Source: Bradyrhizobium genosp. L (lineage in GTDB: Bacteria; Pseudomonadota; Alphaproteobacteria; Rhizobiales; Xanthobacteraceae). From it: DNA of 64,000 nucleotides. Position 1 is the first letter of the stretch, and every line of letters begins with the position of its first letter. The notes under the pieces were generated by a model. That model was not told where the DNA came from. It was given only the letters and a program-made list of their open reading frames with translations, and made no database searches. Of this stretch, positions 16,217 through 25,809 are shown piece by piece. The stretch covers positions 6,969,501 through 7,033,500 of the forward strand of contig NZ_CP061378.1 of assembly GCF_015624485.1 (NCBI RefSeq), given 5' to 3'. The position numbers and the translations under genes are program-made.

Positions 16217-18451
16217 CTATTTCGTCGTCAACGCAAACGCGCCGTCCCAATCGTCCGGCGGCGGCTGCTTCTGGAAGCCGCGGATGCGCGCCTCGTAGAG
16301 ATCGTAGAGATATTGCAGCGTATGCGCCTCGTCGGTCCTGCGGCCGCGCTCGATCGCGGCGAGCGCGCCGTCCCAGTCGCGGCTGCGGTAGCAGGCGAGC
16401 ATCTCGATCGTGAGGTTGCGCAGCCGCTGGAAGCGGCCGGAATGCGCGACGTCCTCGCGGCCGGCGATCGCGTAGACCACCTCGGGCTCCTTCTTGCCCT
16501 TGACCATGATGAAGTCGAGCTCGAGGATCGCGAACTTGTCCTTCACCGCAAGCGCGGTCTTCGATCCCACGATGATCGGAAAGCCGTATTCCTTGGACTG
16601 CCCCTCCAGCCGCGAGGCCAGGTTGACGCTGTCGCCGAACACCGAATAGTCGAAGCGCACGTCGGAGCCCATGTTGCCGACCACGCAGGTGCCGGTGTTG
16701 AGGCCGACGCCGATGTTGAGCGGCACGTAGACATGGCCGCCCTCCTGCGCTTCCTCCTCGCGCTCCCGGTTGAGCGCGTCGACCCGTTCCAGCATGTCGA
16801 GCGCGGCTTCACAGGCATTGAGCTGGTGCCGCTTGTCGTCGAGCGGCGCGTTCCAGAACGCCATGATGGCGTCGCCCATGTATTTGTCGATGGTGCCCTT
16901 GCGGGCGAGGATCGCGTTGGAGAGCGGCGTCAGGAAGCGGTTCATCAGCGCGGTGAGGCCCTGCGGATCGCTCTTGTAGGTCTCCGAGATCGCGGTGAAG
17001 CCGCGCATGTCCGAGAACATGATGGTCATCTCGCGCTCCTCGCCGCCGAGCACGAGCTTCTCCGGCGAATGCGCCAGCTGCTCGACCAGCGCCGGCGACA
17101 TGTATTGCACGAATTGCGTGCGGATCTGCCGGCGCTGCTGCTGTTCGCGCACGAAGGAGGAGAAGATCAGCGTGAGGTAGATCGCGGTGGTCGACATCAG
17201 CGGATAGGTGAAATCGATCAGCAGCCGGTGCTGGGTGTAGAAATACCAGGAGGTGCCGATCAGCACCGACGCGAACAGCCCGCCGACCGCGACCAGCGTC
17301 ACGGGGCCGAACTTCGGGGCAAAGGCGATGACCAGGAGCCCCATGATCATCGCGGCAAAGAACTCGACGCCGAAGCCGTAGTTCGGTTGCGACACCACCT
17401 CGCCGGTGAGCGCGCTCTCCAGCACCTGGGCATGAACCTCGACGCCGGCCATCACCGGCGACACCGGCGTCGTCTTGATGTCGTTCAGCCCGATCGACGA
17501 CGTACCGATCAGGACCAGCTTGCCCGCGATCTTGTCCGGCGTCACGTTGCCTTGCAGCACGTCGATCGCCGAGACATAGATCGAGGGATCGCGGCGGGCG
17601 TAGTGAATCCAGAGCTGGCCGTTGCGATCGGTCGGGATCGAAAAACCCTTGACGCCGATGCTCTGGACGCCGGCCTTGTCGGCCTTGATCAGGATGGTGC
17701 TCGAGCCGCTCGCCAGGCGCAGCATCTCGAAGCTCAGCGACGGCATCATCACGCCCTGCGCCAGCATGATCATCGGCACGCGCCGCACGATGCCGTCACG
17801 CTCCGGCCGGATCGTGAACAGGCCGCGTCCGGCCGCCGCCTCCTCCAGCACCGGCACGTTGCGCAACAATCCCGGGAATTGGAAGATGAACGGCTGCGGC
17901 TCCTCGCCGAGCGTGGCAAGGCCGGTGACCGGCAGCTTCTCGTTCAGGTCGGCGCGAACGTTGGGGCCGCCGGATTCGCCGAGCACCACGCGCGAGTTCC
18001 TGATCGCGTCGGCCAGGATGCTGTCGTTGCTCGGCAGCTGCCGCAGCCGGGCCCGCATCTCCTCGTCGAGACTGCCGAAGGTGTCCGCCGCGATCTCGGG
18101 GTTGAGGCGATCCGGCTCGGGAAACACCGCATCGAATGCGATCACGACGGCGCCGAGCCGCGTCAGGTTGGTGACGATCTCGGCGATCCGGGTGCGCGGC
18201 CACGGCCACTGGCCGAGCCGTGGATCGGCGAGGCTCTTCTCGTCGATATCCACGATGGTCACCGGGCGCACGGTCTTGTTGCGGGGCGACAGCAGCTGGA
18301 AGGTATCGAAGGTTCTGACCCGAATCTCCTGGACCGGGGGCGGATCGGCAATCCGCAGCGCGGCGACGCCGATCAGCAGCCCCACGCAGGCCAACCGCGC
18401 GTAGCCGAAGCGCCGCGCAAAGAATCGTCGTATCGCCCTCAGCCGTCTCAT
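16217..18451 (-). CDS. CHASE2-domain adenylate cyclase (class III)
   Basis: 744 residues: a membrane segment near residues 19-35, an extracytoplasmic CHASE2 sensor domain to about residue 330, three membrane segments at about 350-440, then a class III cyclase domain at about 465-660. Catalytic features: metal aspartates in MFSDMRGFTA (about residue 477) and YMGDAIMAFW (about 523), and FGDSVNLASRLEG with the adenine-type Asp. It makes cAMP in response to an unknown periplasmic signal. The C-terminal 80 residues resemble a short tetratricopeptide-like tail. It is divergent from the glycosyltransferase-like gene. Confidence 0.9.
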   Translation of the reverse strand: MRRLRAIRRFFARRFGYARLACVGLLIGVAALRIADPPPVQEIRVRTFDTFQLLSPRNKTVRPVTIVDIDEKSLADPRLGQWPWPRTRIAEIVTNLTRLGAVVIAFDAVFPEPDRLNPEIAADTFGSLDEEMRARLRQLPSNDSILADAIRNSRVVLGESGGPNVRADLNEKLPVTGLATLGEEPQPFIFQFPGLLRNVPVLEEAAAGRGLFTIRPERDGIVRRVPMIMLAQGVMMPSLSFEMLRLASGSSTILIKADKAGVQSIGVKGFSIPTDRNGQLWIHYARRDPSIYVSAIDVLQGNVTPDKIAGKLVLIGTSSIGLNDIKTTPVSPVMAGVEVHAQVLESALTGEVVSQPNYGFGVEFFAAMIMGLLVIAFAPKFGPVTLVAVGGLFASVLIGTSWYFYTQHRLLIDFTYPLMSTTAIYLTLIFSSFVREQQQRRQIRTQFVQYMSPALVEQLAHSPEKLVLGGEEREMTIMFSDMRGFTAISETYKSDPQGLTALMNRFLTPLSNAILARKGTIDKYMGDAIMAFWNAPLDDKRHQLNACEAALDMLERVDALNREREEEAQEGGHVYVPLNIGVGLNTGTCVVGNMGSDVRFDYSVFGDSVNLASRLEGQSKEYGFPIIVGSKTALAVKDKFAILELDFIMVKGKKEPEVVYAIAGREDVAHSGRFQRLRNLTIEMLACYRSRDWDGALAAIERGRRTDEAHTLQYLYDLYEARIRGFQKQPPPDDWDGAFALTTK

Positions 18452-18623
18452 GCGGTCTGGATATCACGCCGGGCCGGATTGCGGCACCGGATTCCCGCAG
18501 GACGCATCGTTAACGATCCGAGCCGAAGCGGCGCGGCAGATCGATCATCCGATCGGTCCACGCCCTTCACCCGCGATGCCGCTTCGTCTATGGGTAGACC
18601 GCAAACCCGGACCATGGTCACCG

Positions 18624-19802
18624 ATGTCCAACCTCTCGAGCGGGACGCCTCCACAGCCTGCGGGACACCATGAAGGGATCCGTGTGCTGCTGCGGGCCGG
18701 CCGGAACGACGAGGCCATCGTCCGGCTCTGCGCCATCACCGTCAGCGATCCCGACGACCTCGTCGCCAGGGAATTGCTGTTCGATGCGTTCTTCCAGAAG
18801 CGCTGCTGGGAGCCGGCGCTGGCGCTTGCCGAGGAGCTGAGCCGGCGCCAGCCGGACAATGCGCGGCTGGAGAAATCGCGGATCGCGACGTTGACCAACA
18901 TGCGGCGCTACGACGAGACCATCGCGGAAGCGACGCGATATCTCGCGCGTCACGGCGACGACCTCACCATCCTCGATACGCTGAAGGTCGCAAGCTTCTA
19001 CACCGGAAAGATCGACGACGCGATCCGTCATGGGCAGCGCGCGCTCGACCTGCGCGACGCCGAAGCCTGCCGCAATCCGCCACCGTTCCCCCTGCGCGAG
19101 CCGGCTTCCCCGCCGGCCGGCGCGAACGTCATTTCGTTTTCGCTGTGGGGCACCGCGCCCTTCTATTGCTATGGCGCCATGATCAACCTCGTGCTCAGCC
19201 GCACCGTGTATCCCGGCTGGAGCTGCCGGTTCTATGTCGACGGCAGCGTGCCGCCGGCCTGCGTCGCCTTCCTGCGCGACAATGGCGCCGACGTCAGGAA
19301 AATCGAGGACGAATATCCGCGCGTCGGCCTGTTCCAGCGCTTCCTGGTGATGAACGATCGCACGGTCGGGCGCTTCCTGGTACGCGACTGCGATTCGCGG
19401 CTGTCCACCGCCGAGGCCGAGCTGGTCCAGCAATGGATCGAGAGCGGCTATCCGTTTCACGTCGTGCGCGATCACGTCCTGCACAACGAATTGATGATCG
19501 GGTGCACCTGGGCCGGCCGCACCGATTGCGGGCTCGACATGGTCGAACTGATGCGGCGCTATTTCACGCAGGGCCCGACCGCGAAATACGGCCACGACCA
19601 GCGCATGCTCGGCCTGATGCTGTGGCCGTTGATCCGGAACCGGTGCCTGGTTCATGACCGGCATTACCGGCTGCCCGGGGTGCACAGCCGCCCGCTCGCC
19701 GCACGCAAGGGACATTTCGGCGCCGGCCACCAGAACCTTGCCGCCGTGCTCGCGGAGGTCGACCGGCTGGGCATTCCGCGATTGAGCCCCGACCATTCCT
19801 AG
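18624..19802 (+). CDS. TPR-containing glycosyltransferase-like protein
   Basis: 392 residues from ATG 18624; longer in-frame starts (18576, 18450) exist but run into the promoter region of the divergent cyclase gene. Residues about 15-150 look like TPR helices (NDEAIVRLCAITVSDPDD, WEPALALAEELSRRQPDN). The second half starts with VISFSLWGTAPFYCYGAM and contains GWSCRFYVDG and FLVRDCDSR, the latter like a DxD-type sugar-nucleotide site. This suggests a glycosyltransferase of an uncharacterised family. It converges on the adhesin gene, so adhesin or surface glycosylation is possible but inferred. Confidence 0.55.
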   Translation: MSNLSSGTPPQPAGHHEGIRVLLRAGRNDEAIVRLCAITVSDPDDLVARELLFDAFFQKRCWEPALALAEELSRRQPDNARLEKSRIATLTNMRRYDETIAEATRYLARHGDDLTILDTLKVASFYTGKIDDAIRHGQRALDLRDAEACRNPPPFPLREPASPPAGANVISFSLWGTAPFYCYGAMINLVLSRTVYPGWSCRFYVDGSVPPACVAFLRDNGADVRKIEDEYPRVGLFQRFLVMNDRTVGRFLVRDCDSRLSTAEAELVQQWIESGYPFHVVRDHVLHNELMIGCTWAGRTDCGLDMVELMRRYFTQGPTAKYGHDQRMLGLMLWPLIRNRCLVHDRHYRLPGVHSRPLAARKGHFGAGHQNLAAVLAEVDRLGIPRLSPDHS

Positions 19803-19834
19803 AGCTCCGTTGCGATGCAATCGGAGCGGAGCTC
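19802..19834 (+). terminator. Hairpin terminator after the glycosyltransferase-like gene
   Basis: GAGCTCCG pairs with CGGAGCTC across 17 bases that themselves can fold (TTGC GAT GCAA); the downstream sequence GGTTTTCGTTTTGA is T-rich. It sits directly at the stop codon (19800-19802). Confidence 0.5.
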
Positions 19835-19910
19835 CAGGTTTTCGTTTTGACGCGTTCTCTTCACGCGAACCGGTATCCACTTCGCTCGACAACGCTCTCG
19901 AGCGCGCCGA

Positions 19911-22900
19911 TCAGCCGCCGGGATGCAGGATGAAATCGCTCATCTTGAGGTTCGAGCGATTGACCCCCGAAAGCAGGATCGAGTCATCCGCATCGAGATG
20001 GATCAGCGCGCCGCTGGCGGTCTGCTGGACATCGCTGTTGAGCCATGCGTCGAACGAATCGGTGTTGCCCTGCTCGAACGGCTGGCTGTCGAACAGATTG
20101 ATCTTGTCGAGGCCGGGCGCGAAATCGGTGATGGTGTCGTTGCCCGTGCCGGCGCGGAACACGAACTGATCGGCGCCCCCGCCGCCGGTGAGCGTGTCGG
20201 TATAGCCGGTCGCGAAGATCACGTCCTTGCCGTCCGTGCCCTGAAGCGTGACGCTCGGCCCCTCGCCCGCCACGTTGAAGATAAAGTTCACGGTGTCGGT
20301 GGCGCCGCTGCCGTCGCTGACGGTCACCGAGACCTTGTCGGTCGGCGGCAAGCTGTCGCCAGCATGGTAGGTCAGGCCGTTGTCCAGCGTGCAGTTGATG
20401 TCGCGGAGGGACCCGGAGTCGGTCGATGGCGTCACGAAGCTGCCGTCGGAGTCGGTCGTGACGTTGAGGCTGAACGACTCTCCGCGCCGCGCGTCGGCGT
20501 CCGACACGGATAGTCCGCCGATCGTCATGCCGCCGCCTTCGTCGCTGAAGACCTGCAGGTCGCAGACCGAGATCACCGGTGCCTGGTCGACATTCACCGT
20601 CGTAGACAGGTAGCCAGTGTCGCTGCCGTGATGGTCGGTACCGTCGCCGTCGTTGAGGGCGAACTCCACCGTGCGCTGCCCGCTTTCCGGACTCTCGCTG
20701 GTGTTCTGGAACTGGACCGCCTGGATCAGATGCGCGACCGCGTCGCTCGTCGCGGACGCATTCAGGTCGATCGACAGATTGCCGACGCTGTCGCTCAGCG
20801 TGCCGATCGAGACGGCGTGCGTCGGATTGCCGTCCCCGTCGGCATCGTACATGACGGTGGTGCCGGACACCGAGATGTACTGATCGCCGGTGATCGAGAG
20901 CAGGTCGCCGTCGTGCGCTCCCTCTACGATCGACGCGGTCAGCGATCCGCCATTGAAGTCTGTGCTGTCGACATCGCTGACCGAGACAGCGGTCACGAGA
21001 GGCACCGCCGTCCCGTGCCCTAGATAGGTCGCATCGAGGTCCTTGGCGGCCAGCACGGGCGCGTCGTTGGTGCCGTGGACATCGATCGTGATGTTCTGGG
21101 TCGTGCCGTCGGCGCTCGTCACCGTCAACGTATCGTGCTCGACCTCACCGGCAGCGAGTTGGTCCACCCGGTCGTGCACCAGCGCATAGGTCCATTGGCC
21201 GGTGTCGGCGTCGAAGGTAAAGTCGCCATAGGTGCCGGTCAGGGCCGCCTGGTCGACCGGCAGGAAGTAGCTCTGGCCGGGATCGACGTCCTGGACCGTC
21301 GCCGTGCCGCTGTCGACGTCGTTGGCGATAGTCGCGCCGCTGGGGATGACGATATGTTCATCCTCATACACGACGCCGGTGAGGTCGCCGCCGAACGTCG
21401 CCAGATGGTTGGTGATATCCACCGTCGTGGTGAAGAACGCGGAGTCGACGCCGCCATCGGCGGTGCCACCGCCGTCGTGGAGCGTGAAGGTCACGGTGCG
21501 CGTGCCGGTATCCGGCCGGGCGCTCGTGTTCTCGAACGCGATCGCCTGCGCCAGGGCAGCGATCGCCGCATTATCGGCATTACCGTTGAGGTCGACGGTC
21601 AGGCTGTTGAGGCTATCGATCAGCGTTCCGATCGTCACAGCGGCGCCGCTGCCGGCTCCGTCCGCATCGAACATGACGTTGCCGTTGACATCCACCGAGA
21701 TTTGATCGTTGCCGACGATCTCCAGCGTATCGCCCTCGTGGCCGCCATCGGTCACCGTCGCCGTCAGCGAACCGCCGTCATAGTTGACGTTGTCGATGTC
21801 GCTGGCCGCGAAGTTGCCGGCCAGCGGGACGGCACCGCCGCCCGGTGCATAGGTGGACGCCAGGTCGTCGCCCGTGAACACCGGCGCGTCGTTGACGCCG
21901 TCGACATGCACCGTCAGCGTCGTCGTCGCGTGCGCGCCATGCGCGTCCGTGGTCTCGACCGTGAACGTATCGGCGAAGGTGCCATCCGGCAGCGCGTTGA
22001 TCGCGGCGGCGTCGGGAATGTAGGTGTAGCTGCCGTCGGGATTCACGGTGAGCGAGCCGTAGTGACCCGCGACCGCGGTGTTGACCGGGGTGCCGTCCGC
22101 ATTGGGCACGCCATAGCTCAGCGTGTCGCCGGTATCGCGATCGGCGCCGGCCAGTTGTCCGGTCAGGTTGTCAAAACTGTCATTCGCCGCGGTGTCGACC
22201 AGGGTGCCGGCATCGGCGTCGGCCAGTGTCGGGGTGTCGTTGGCGCCGGTGACGTCGACCGTCAGCGTCGCGACGCCGGTTGCGCCATGCGCATCGATGG
22301 TCTCGACCTGGAACGTGTCGGTATAGTTGCCGGCGGACAGCGCGTTGATCGCGGCGGCCTCCGGAACGTAGGTGTAGGTCCCGTCGGCATTCACCGTGAG
22401 CGAGCCGTAATGCCCGGCGACCGCACCGTCGGCCTGAGTGCCATCCGCGTTGAGCCCGGAATAGCTCAGCGTCGCGGTTTCGCCGTCGTCGACATCGTGG
22501 CCATGGAGCGTGCCGCTCAGCGGATCGAAGCTGTCATTCGCCGCGGTATCGGTCAGCGTGCCGGCATTGACGTCGGCCAGCGTCGGCGCGTCATTGGCGC
22601 CGTGGATCGTGATCGTGATCGCCTGATCGACCACGCCGCCATGGTGGTCGTTCAGCTCGATCGTGTAGGTCAGGGTCAGCGTCTCGCCGAGGGCGAGATA
22701 GTCGAAACTGCTGTCGGCGGCCGAGAACGTCCAGCCGTTCGATCCCGTGGCCCCGCCGGTCGAGTCGCTCAAGCTGCCCAGCGTGAGCCAGCTCAGCACG
22801 TCCTGATCGGCAAGGCCGCTCGTCGCGCCCTGTTCGGTCACGCCGGTGAGGGTGATGGTGTGGCTGTCGCTGAGATCGGCGTCGGTGAACGTCACGGCGC

Positions 22901-25748
22901 CGAATGCGCCGTCAGGCTTCGCCGAGCCGGTCGCGTCCGCAGCCTCGTAGACGTCCGCCGCCTGCGCCGCCGATGTGACGATCGGCGTGTCGTTGGTGCC
23001 GGTGACCGTGATCGTGACCGGCTGGCTGACAACGCCGCCGTGATGATCGTCGACCTGGATCATGTAGGTCAGCGTCAGCGTCTCGCCTTCGGCGAGATAG
23101 TCGAAATTCTTGTCCGCCGCCGAGAACGTCCAGGGCTGCGAACCGGTGACGCCATTGGTCGAGTCACCCAGCGTTCCGAGCGTGAGCCAGCTCAGCACCG
23201 TCGCCTGATCGGCAATGCCGCTGGTCACGCCCTGTTCGGTGACGCCGGCGATGCTGACGCTGTGGTGGTCGCTGAGATCGACGTCGGTGAAAGTCACCGC
23301 GCCCGACGCCGCATCCGGCTTGTCCGAACCGGTCACACCGTCCATCTCGGGGATCGTGGCTGCCTGCGTCTGCGAGGTGATCACGGGCGTGTCGTTGGTG
23401 CCGGTGATCGTGATCGTCACCGGCTGCGTCGCCATCCCGCCGTGAAGATCATCGACCTGGAGCAGGTAGGTTAGCGTCAGCGTCTCGCCCGCGGCGAGAT
23501 AATCGAAGCTCTTGTCCGCGGCCGAGAATATCCAGTCGCGCGATCCGGTCACGCCGCCTGTCGAATCGGCAAAGGCGTGCAGCGTGAGCCAGCTCAGCAC
23601 CGTGGCCTGGTCGGCAAGCCCGGTCGTCACGCCGTGCTCGGTCACGCCGGCCACGGTGACGCTGTGGCTGTCGCTGAGATCGACGTCGGTGAAGGTGACG
23701 GTGCCGGCAGCGTCGTCGGGCCGCTCCGAGCCGGTCAAGTCGCGCCCCTCGATGATCGCGGCCGCCTGCGTCTGCGATGTGATCTCCGGCGTGTCGTTGG
23801 TACCGGTGATCGTGATCGTGACGGGCAGCGTCACGACGCCGCCATGGCCGTCGTCGATCTCGATCGTGTAGGTCAGCGTCAGCGTCTCGCCGACCGCGAG
23901 ATAGTCGAAATTCTTGTCCGGGGCCGAGAACGTCCAGCCGCGCGATCCCGTCGCGCCATCGGTGGCGTCGGTCAGTGCTCCCAGCGACAGCCAGTCCAGC
24001 ACGGTCGCCTGGTCGACCAGCCCGGTCGCAACGCCGGAAACGCTGACGCCGGTGATGCTGACGGTGTGGGCGTCGGTCAGGTCCGCGTCGGTGAAGGTGA
24101 GCGTGCCGGTCACCTGATCCGGTGCCGCGGAACGCGTCGTGTCCGGAAGTTCGGTGATCGCGCCGGTCTGCGCCGCCGACGTCACGACCGGCGTGTCGTT
24201 GGTGCCGGTGATCGTGATGGTGATGGTCTGAAACCCGGTTTCGTTCAACAGCGCGTAATTGTTGTCGACGCGCGCCGTATAGGTCAGCGTCAGCGTTTCG
24301 CCGGCGGCCAGGAAGTCGAAGGCACTGTCGGCGAGCTTATAGCTCCAGGTCGCGGATCCGATATTGGCGTTGCCGGGATTTTGCAGGACGCCCAGCGGAA
24401 CCTCGACTGCCTTGATCGCCGCTTTCTGCGCCTCCGTCAGCGACGAGGTGACGTCGTGGCTAGCCGCGTCGTGGTAAACGAACGAAGTGAAGCTCGCAGT
24501 CGCGGTCGGGACGTCGCCGAGATTGATGTCGACCCACCTGATCTGGCCCGACACCGCGTCGGGCGATCCGCTGTGCAGCTGCCCGGTCTGCTCGCTGAAC
24601 GCCGAACTTGACGTGAAGACCTGCGGCGCCCCGGCAACGTGGTCACTCTTGGCGATCGCGGCGGCCTGCACCGCCGAGCCGCTGACGAGCCCGAGCAGAT
24701 AAGACGTCACCACCACGTCATCGCCGTTCGCAAGCTTTAGGCCGGTCGAGAACGGGACGATGCTGTCGGTGAAATTCGTCGTCAGCTTGGTGTTGGGATT
24801 GTTGTTGTTGTCGGTGAACTTCATCGCGAAGACATCGGAGATGATCTTCTGCGCCTCGGACGACAGCTGCGCCGACGAGAGGAAGCTGACGGTGCCCTGG
24901 CCGTTGACGAGGGTCTGGGTGCCGGCCTGATCGACCGTCGCGATCGGGTTGAGCGTCGTCTTGTCGAACAGGATGTAGGAGCCGGTCGAGCCGTCCGGTT
25001 CGACCAGCACCTGGAATTTGGCCGGCGGCACGCCGCCGGTGCCCTGCACGTCGAAATCGATCTCGACCAGCACCGCGGTGCCGCGAATGCCCATGGTGGC
25101 GACCGGCGTGTCGACCTTCATGTCGCCGTGCTTGGCGGTCTGGCCGGCGACGAAGGAGATCGTGCCCTGCACCAGGCTCATCAGCGACGAATTGCTCGAC
25201 CCGTTCGGGTCGTAGATCATCTCGTTCAGCACCATCTTGGCGTTCGAGCCGAGGCCGAACACAGTGCCGTCGATGAAGGTGAGGCCGAGCGAGGAATCGC
25301 TGCCGGCCTGCACCACGTCGCCCTTGTAGACATTGTCGCCCTGGTTCAGCACGATGGCCACGCCGTTGCGGATCGCGGTGGCGTTGCCGGTCAGCTTGGT
25401 GACATGGCCGATGACCTTGGGCGGCTCGGGCGTGCCGGCCTGGGCATATTGGGTGTAGCCGGTGAGTGCGTTGACGAGGTCGCCGGTCAGGTGGGCGCCG
25501 TCGGGCGAGGCCAGCGCTGCGCGCTTCTCGCCCTTGAAGTAGTCGTGCAGGACGAGTTCGTGGTCGTCCTTGGACAGCACGAGATCGACGCCGGAGCGCT
25601 TGAAGTCGGCGGTAAACAGGAATTGCCCGTCCTCGACGATGATCGAGTCGGCCGGGGCATGGGTGGAAACGGTGTCGACATGGACAGACCCACGCGCGTG
25701 GGCCTCCAGGCTCGGTAGGGAGCCGTCAAATTTATCGACAAAGTTCAC
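19911..25748 (-). CDS. Giant VCBS/RTX adhesin with FecR-like N-terminal domain
   Basis: 1945 residues starting at GTG 25748. Order: N-terminal unit of about 100 residues; FecR-like domain about residues 110-240 (VIGHVTKLTGNATAIRNGV, DTPVATMGIRGTAVLVEI); from about 400 an Ig/VCBS stretch with four near-identical repeats of about 134 residues, each beginning at NDTP (about 517-1053); two repeats of about 103 residues (GHYGSLTVN.DGTYTY); cadherin-like units to about 1820; and a C-terminal RTX block (LTGGGGADQFVFRAGTGNDTITDF) typical of type I secretion substrates. There is no signal peptide. It probably mediates surface attachment or biofilm formation, and is secreted by a type I system such as that at 3236-6294. 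A LapG-like protease is divergent next to it. Confidence 0.88.
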   Translation of the reverse strand: MNFVDKFDGSLPSLEAHARGSVHVDTVSTHAPADSIIVEDGQFLFTADFKRSGVDLVLSKDDHELVLHDYFKGEKRAALASPDGAHLTGDLVNALTGYTQYAQAGTPEPPKVIGHVTKLTGNATAIRNGVAIVLNQGDNVYKGDVVQAGSDSSLGLTFIDGTVFGLGSNAKMVLNEMIYDPNGSSNSSLMSLVQGTISFVAGQTAKHGDMKVDTPVATMGIRGTAVLVEIDFDVQGTGGVPPAKFQVLVEPDGSTGSYILFDKTTLNPIATVDQAGTQTLVNGQGTVSFLSSAQLSSEAQKIISDVFAMKFTDNNNNPNTKLTTNFTDSIVPFSTGLKLANGDDVVVTSYLLGLVSGSAVQAAAIAKSDHVAGAPQVFTSSSAFSEQTGQLHSGSPDAVSGQIRWVDINLGDVPTATASFTSFVYHDAASHDVTSSLTEAQKAAIKAVEVPLGVLQNPGNANIGSATWSYKLADSAFDFLAAGETLTLTYTARVDNNYALLNETGFQTITITITGTNDTPVVTSAAQTGAITELPDTTRSAAPDQVTGTLTFTDADLTDAHTVSITGVSVSGVATGLVDQATVLDWLSLGALTDATDGATGSRGWTFSAPDKNFDYLAVGETLTLTYTIEIDDGHGGVVTLPVTITITGTNDTPEITSQTQAAAIIEGRDLTGSERPDDAAGTVTFTDVDLSDSHSVTVAGVTEHGVTTGLADQATVLSWLTLHAFADSTGGVTGSRDWIFSAADKSFDYLAAGETLTLTYLLQVDDLHGGMATQPVTITITGTNDTPVITSQTQAATIPEMDGVTGSDKPDAASGAVTFTDVDLSDHHSVSIAGVTEQGVTSGIADQATVLSWLTLGTLGDSTNGVTGSQPWTFSAADKNFDYLAEGETLTLTYMIQVDDHHGGVVSQPVTITVTGTNDTPIVTSAAQAADVYEAADATGSAKPDGAFGAVTFTDADLSDSHTITLTGVTEQGATSGLADQDVLSWLTLGSLSDSTGGATGSNGWTFSAADSSFDYLALGETLTLTYTIELNDHHGGVVDQAITITIHGANDAPTLADVNAGTLTDTAANDSFDPLSGTLHGHDVDDGETATLSYSGLNADGTQADGAVAGHYGSLTVNADGTYTYVPEAAAINALSAGNYTDTFQVETIDAHGATGVATLTVDVTGANDTPTLADADAGTLVDTAANDSFDNLTGQLAGADRDTGDTLSYGVPNADGTPVNTAVAGHYGSLTVNPDGSYTYIPDAAAINALPDGTFADTFTVETTDAHGAHATTTLTVHVDGVNDAPVFTGDDLASTYAPGGGAVPLAGNFAASDIDNVNYDGGSLTATVTDGGHEGDTLEIVGNDQISVDVNGNVMFDADGAGSGAAVTIGTLIDSLNSLTVDLNGNADNAAIAALAQAIAFENTSARPDTGTRTVTFTLHDGGGTADGGVDSAFFTTTVDITNHLATFGGDLTGVVYEDEHIVIPSGATIANDVDSGTATVQDVDPGQSYFLPVDQAALTGTYGDFTFDADTGQWTYALVHDRVDQLAAGEVEHDTLTVTSADGTTQNITIDVHGTNDAPVLAAKDLDATYLGHGTAVPLVTAVSVSDVDSTDFNGGSLTASIVEGAHDGDLLSITGDQYISVSGTTVMYDADGDGNPTHAVSIGTLSDSVGNLSIDLNASATSDAVAHLIQAVQFQNTSESPESGQRTVEFALNDGDGTDHHGSDTGYLSTTVNVDQAPVISVCDLQVFSDEGGGMTIGGLSVSDADARRGESFSLNVTTDSDGSFVTPSTDSGSLRDINCTLDNGLTYHAGDSLPPTDKVSVTVSDGSGATDTVNFIFNVAGEGPSVTLQGTDGKDVIFATGYTDTLTGGGGADQFVFRAGTGNDTITDFAPGLDKINLFDSQPFEQGNTDSFDAWLNSDVQQTASGALIHLDADDSILLSGVNRSNLKMSDFILHPGG
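22584..24190 (-). repeat. Tandem ~402-bp DNA repeats encoding VCBS domains
   Basis: The sequence GGCGTGTCGTTGGTGCCG (plus strand, small variations) recurs near 24187, 23789, 23387, 22984 and in diverged form at 22584, marking four units of about 402 bp. Blocks such as GTCAGCGTCTCGCC and GTCCAGCCG also repeat in register. In-frame repeats of this similarity can expand or contract by recombination, and short-read assembly may miscount them. Confidence 0.75.
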
Positions 25749-25783
25749 CGCGGATCACCGCACGTAAGGTTAATAATCATAGA

Positions 25784-25809
25784 ATATGCAAATAATTATG
25801 CTTGCATAT
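25784..25809. promoter_or_regulatory. Dyad upstream of the adhesin gene
   Basis: ATATGCAA, ten bases, TTGCATAT: perfect 8-bp arms in an AT-rich context, 36-61 bases upstream of the adhesin GTG. Position and symmetry fit an operator for a dimeric regulator controlling adhesin expression. No recognisable consensus and no regulator gene is adjacent. Confidence 0.5.

Noticed and set aside
15980..18673. 897-codon plus-strand open frame opposite the cyclase gene
   Set aside because: It is antisense to a well-supported CHASE2/cyclase gene, begins inside repeats and is rich in Arg, His and Asp as expected of a high-GC shadow frame.
21075..23474. 799-codon plus-strand open frame opposite the adhesin
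   Set aside because: Its repeats mirror the VCBS units and its composition (Val, Arg, Gly, Asp) is that of reverse-complement translation; no domain is recognisable.
22584..24190. Regular repeats considered as a CRISPR array
   Set aside because: Units of about 402 bp are in-frame protein domains; there are no short repeats with unique spacers and no cas genes.
19911..25748. Canonical LapG cleavage site in the adhesin
   Set aside because: No TAAG or PAAG occurs in the first 250 residues; LAAGETL sequences lie inside VCBS domains and are not credible release sites.
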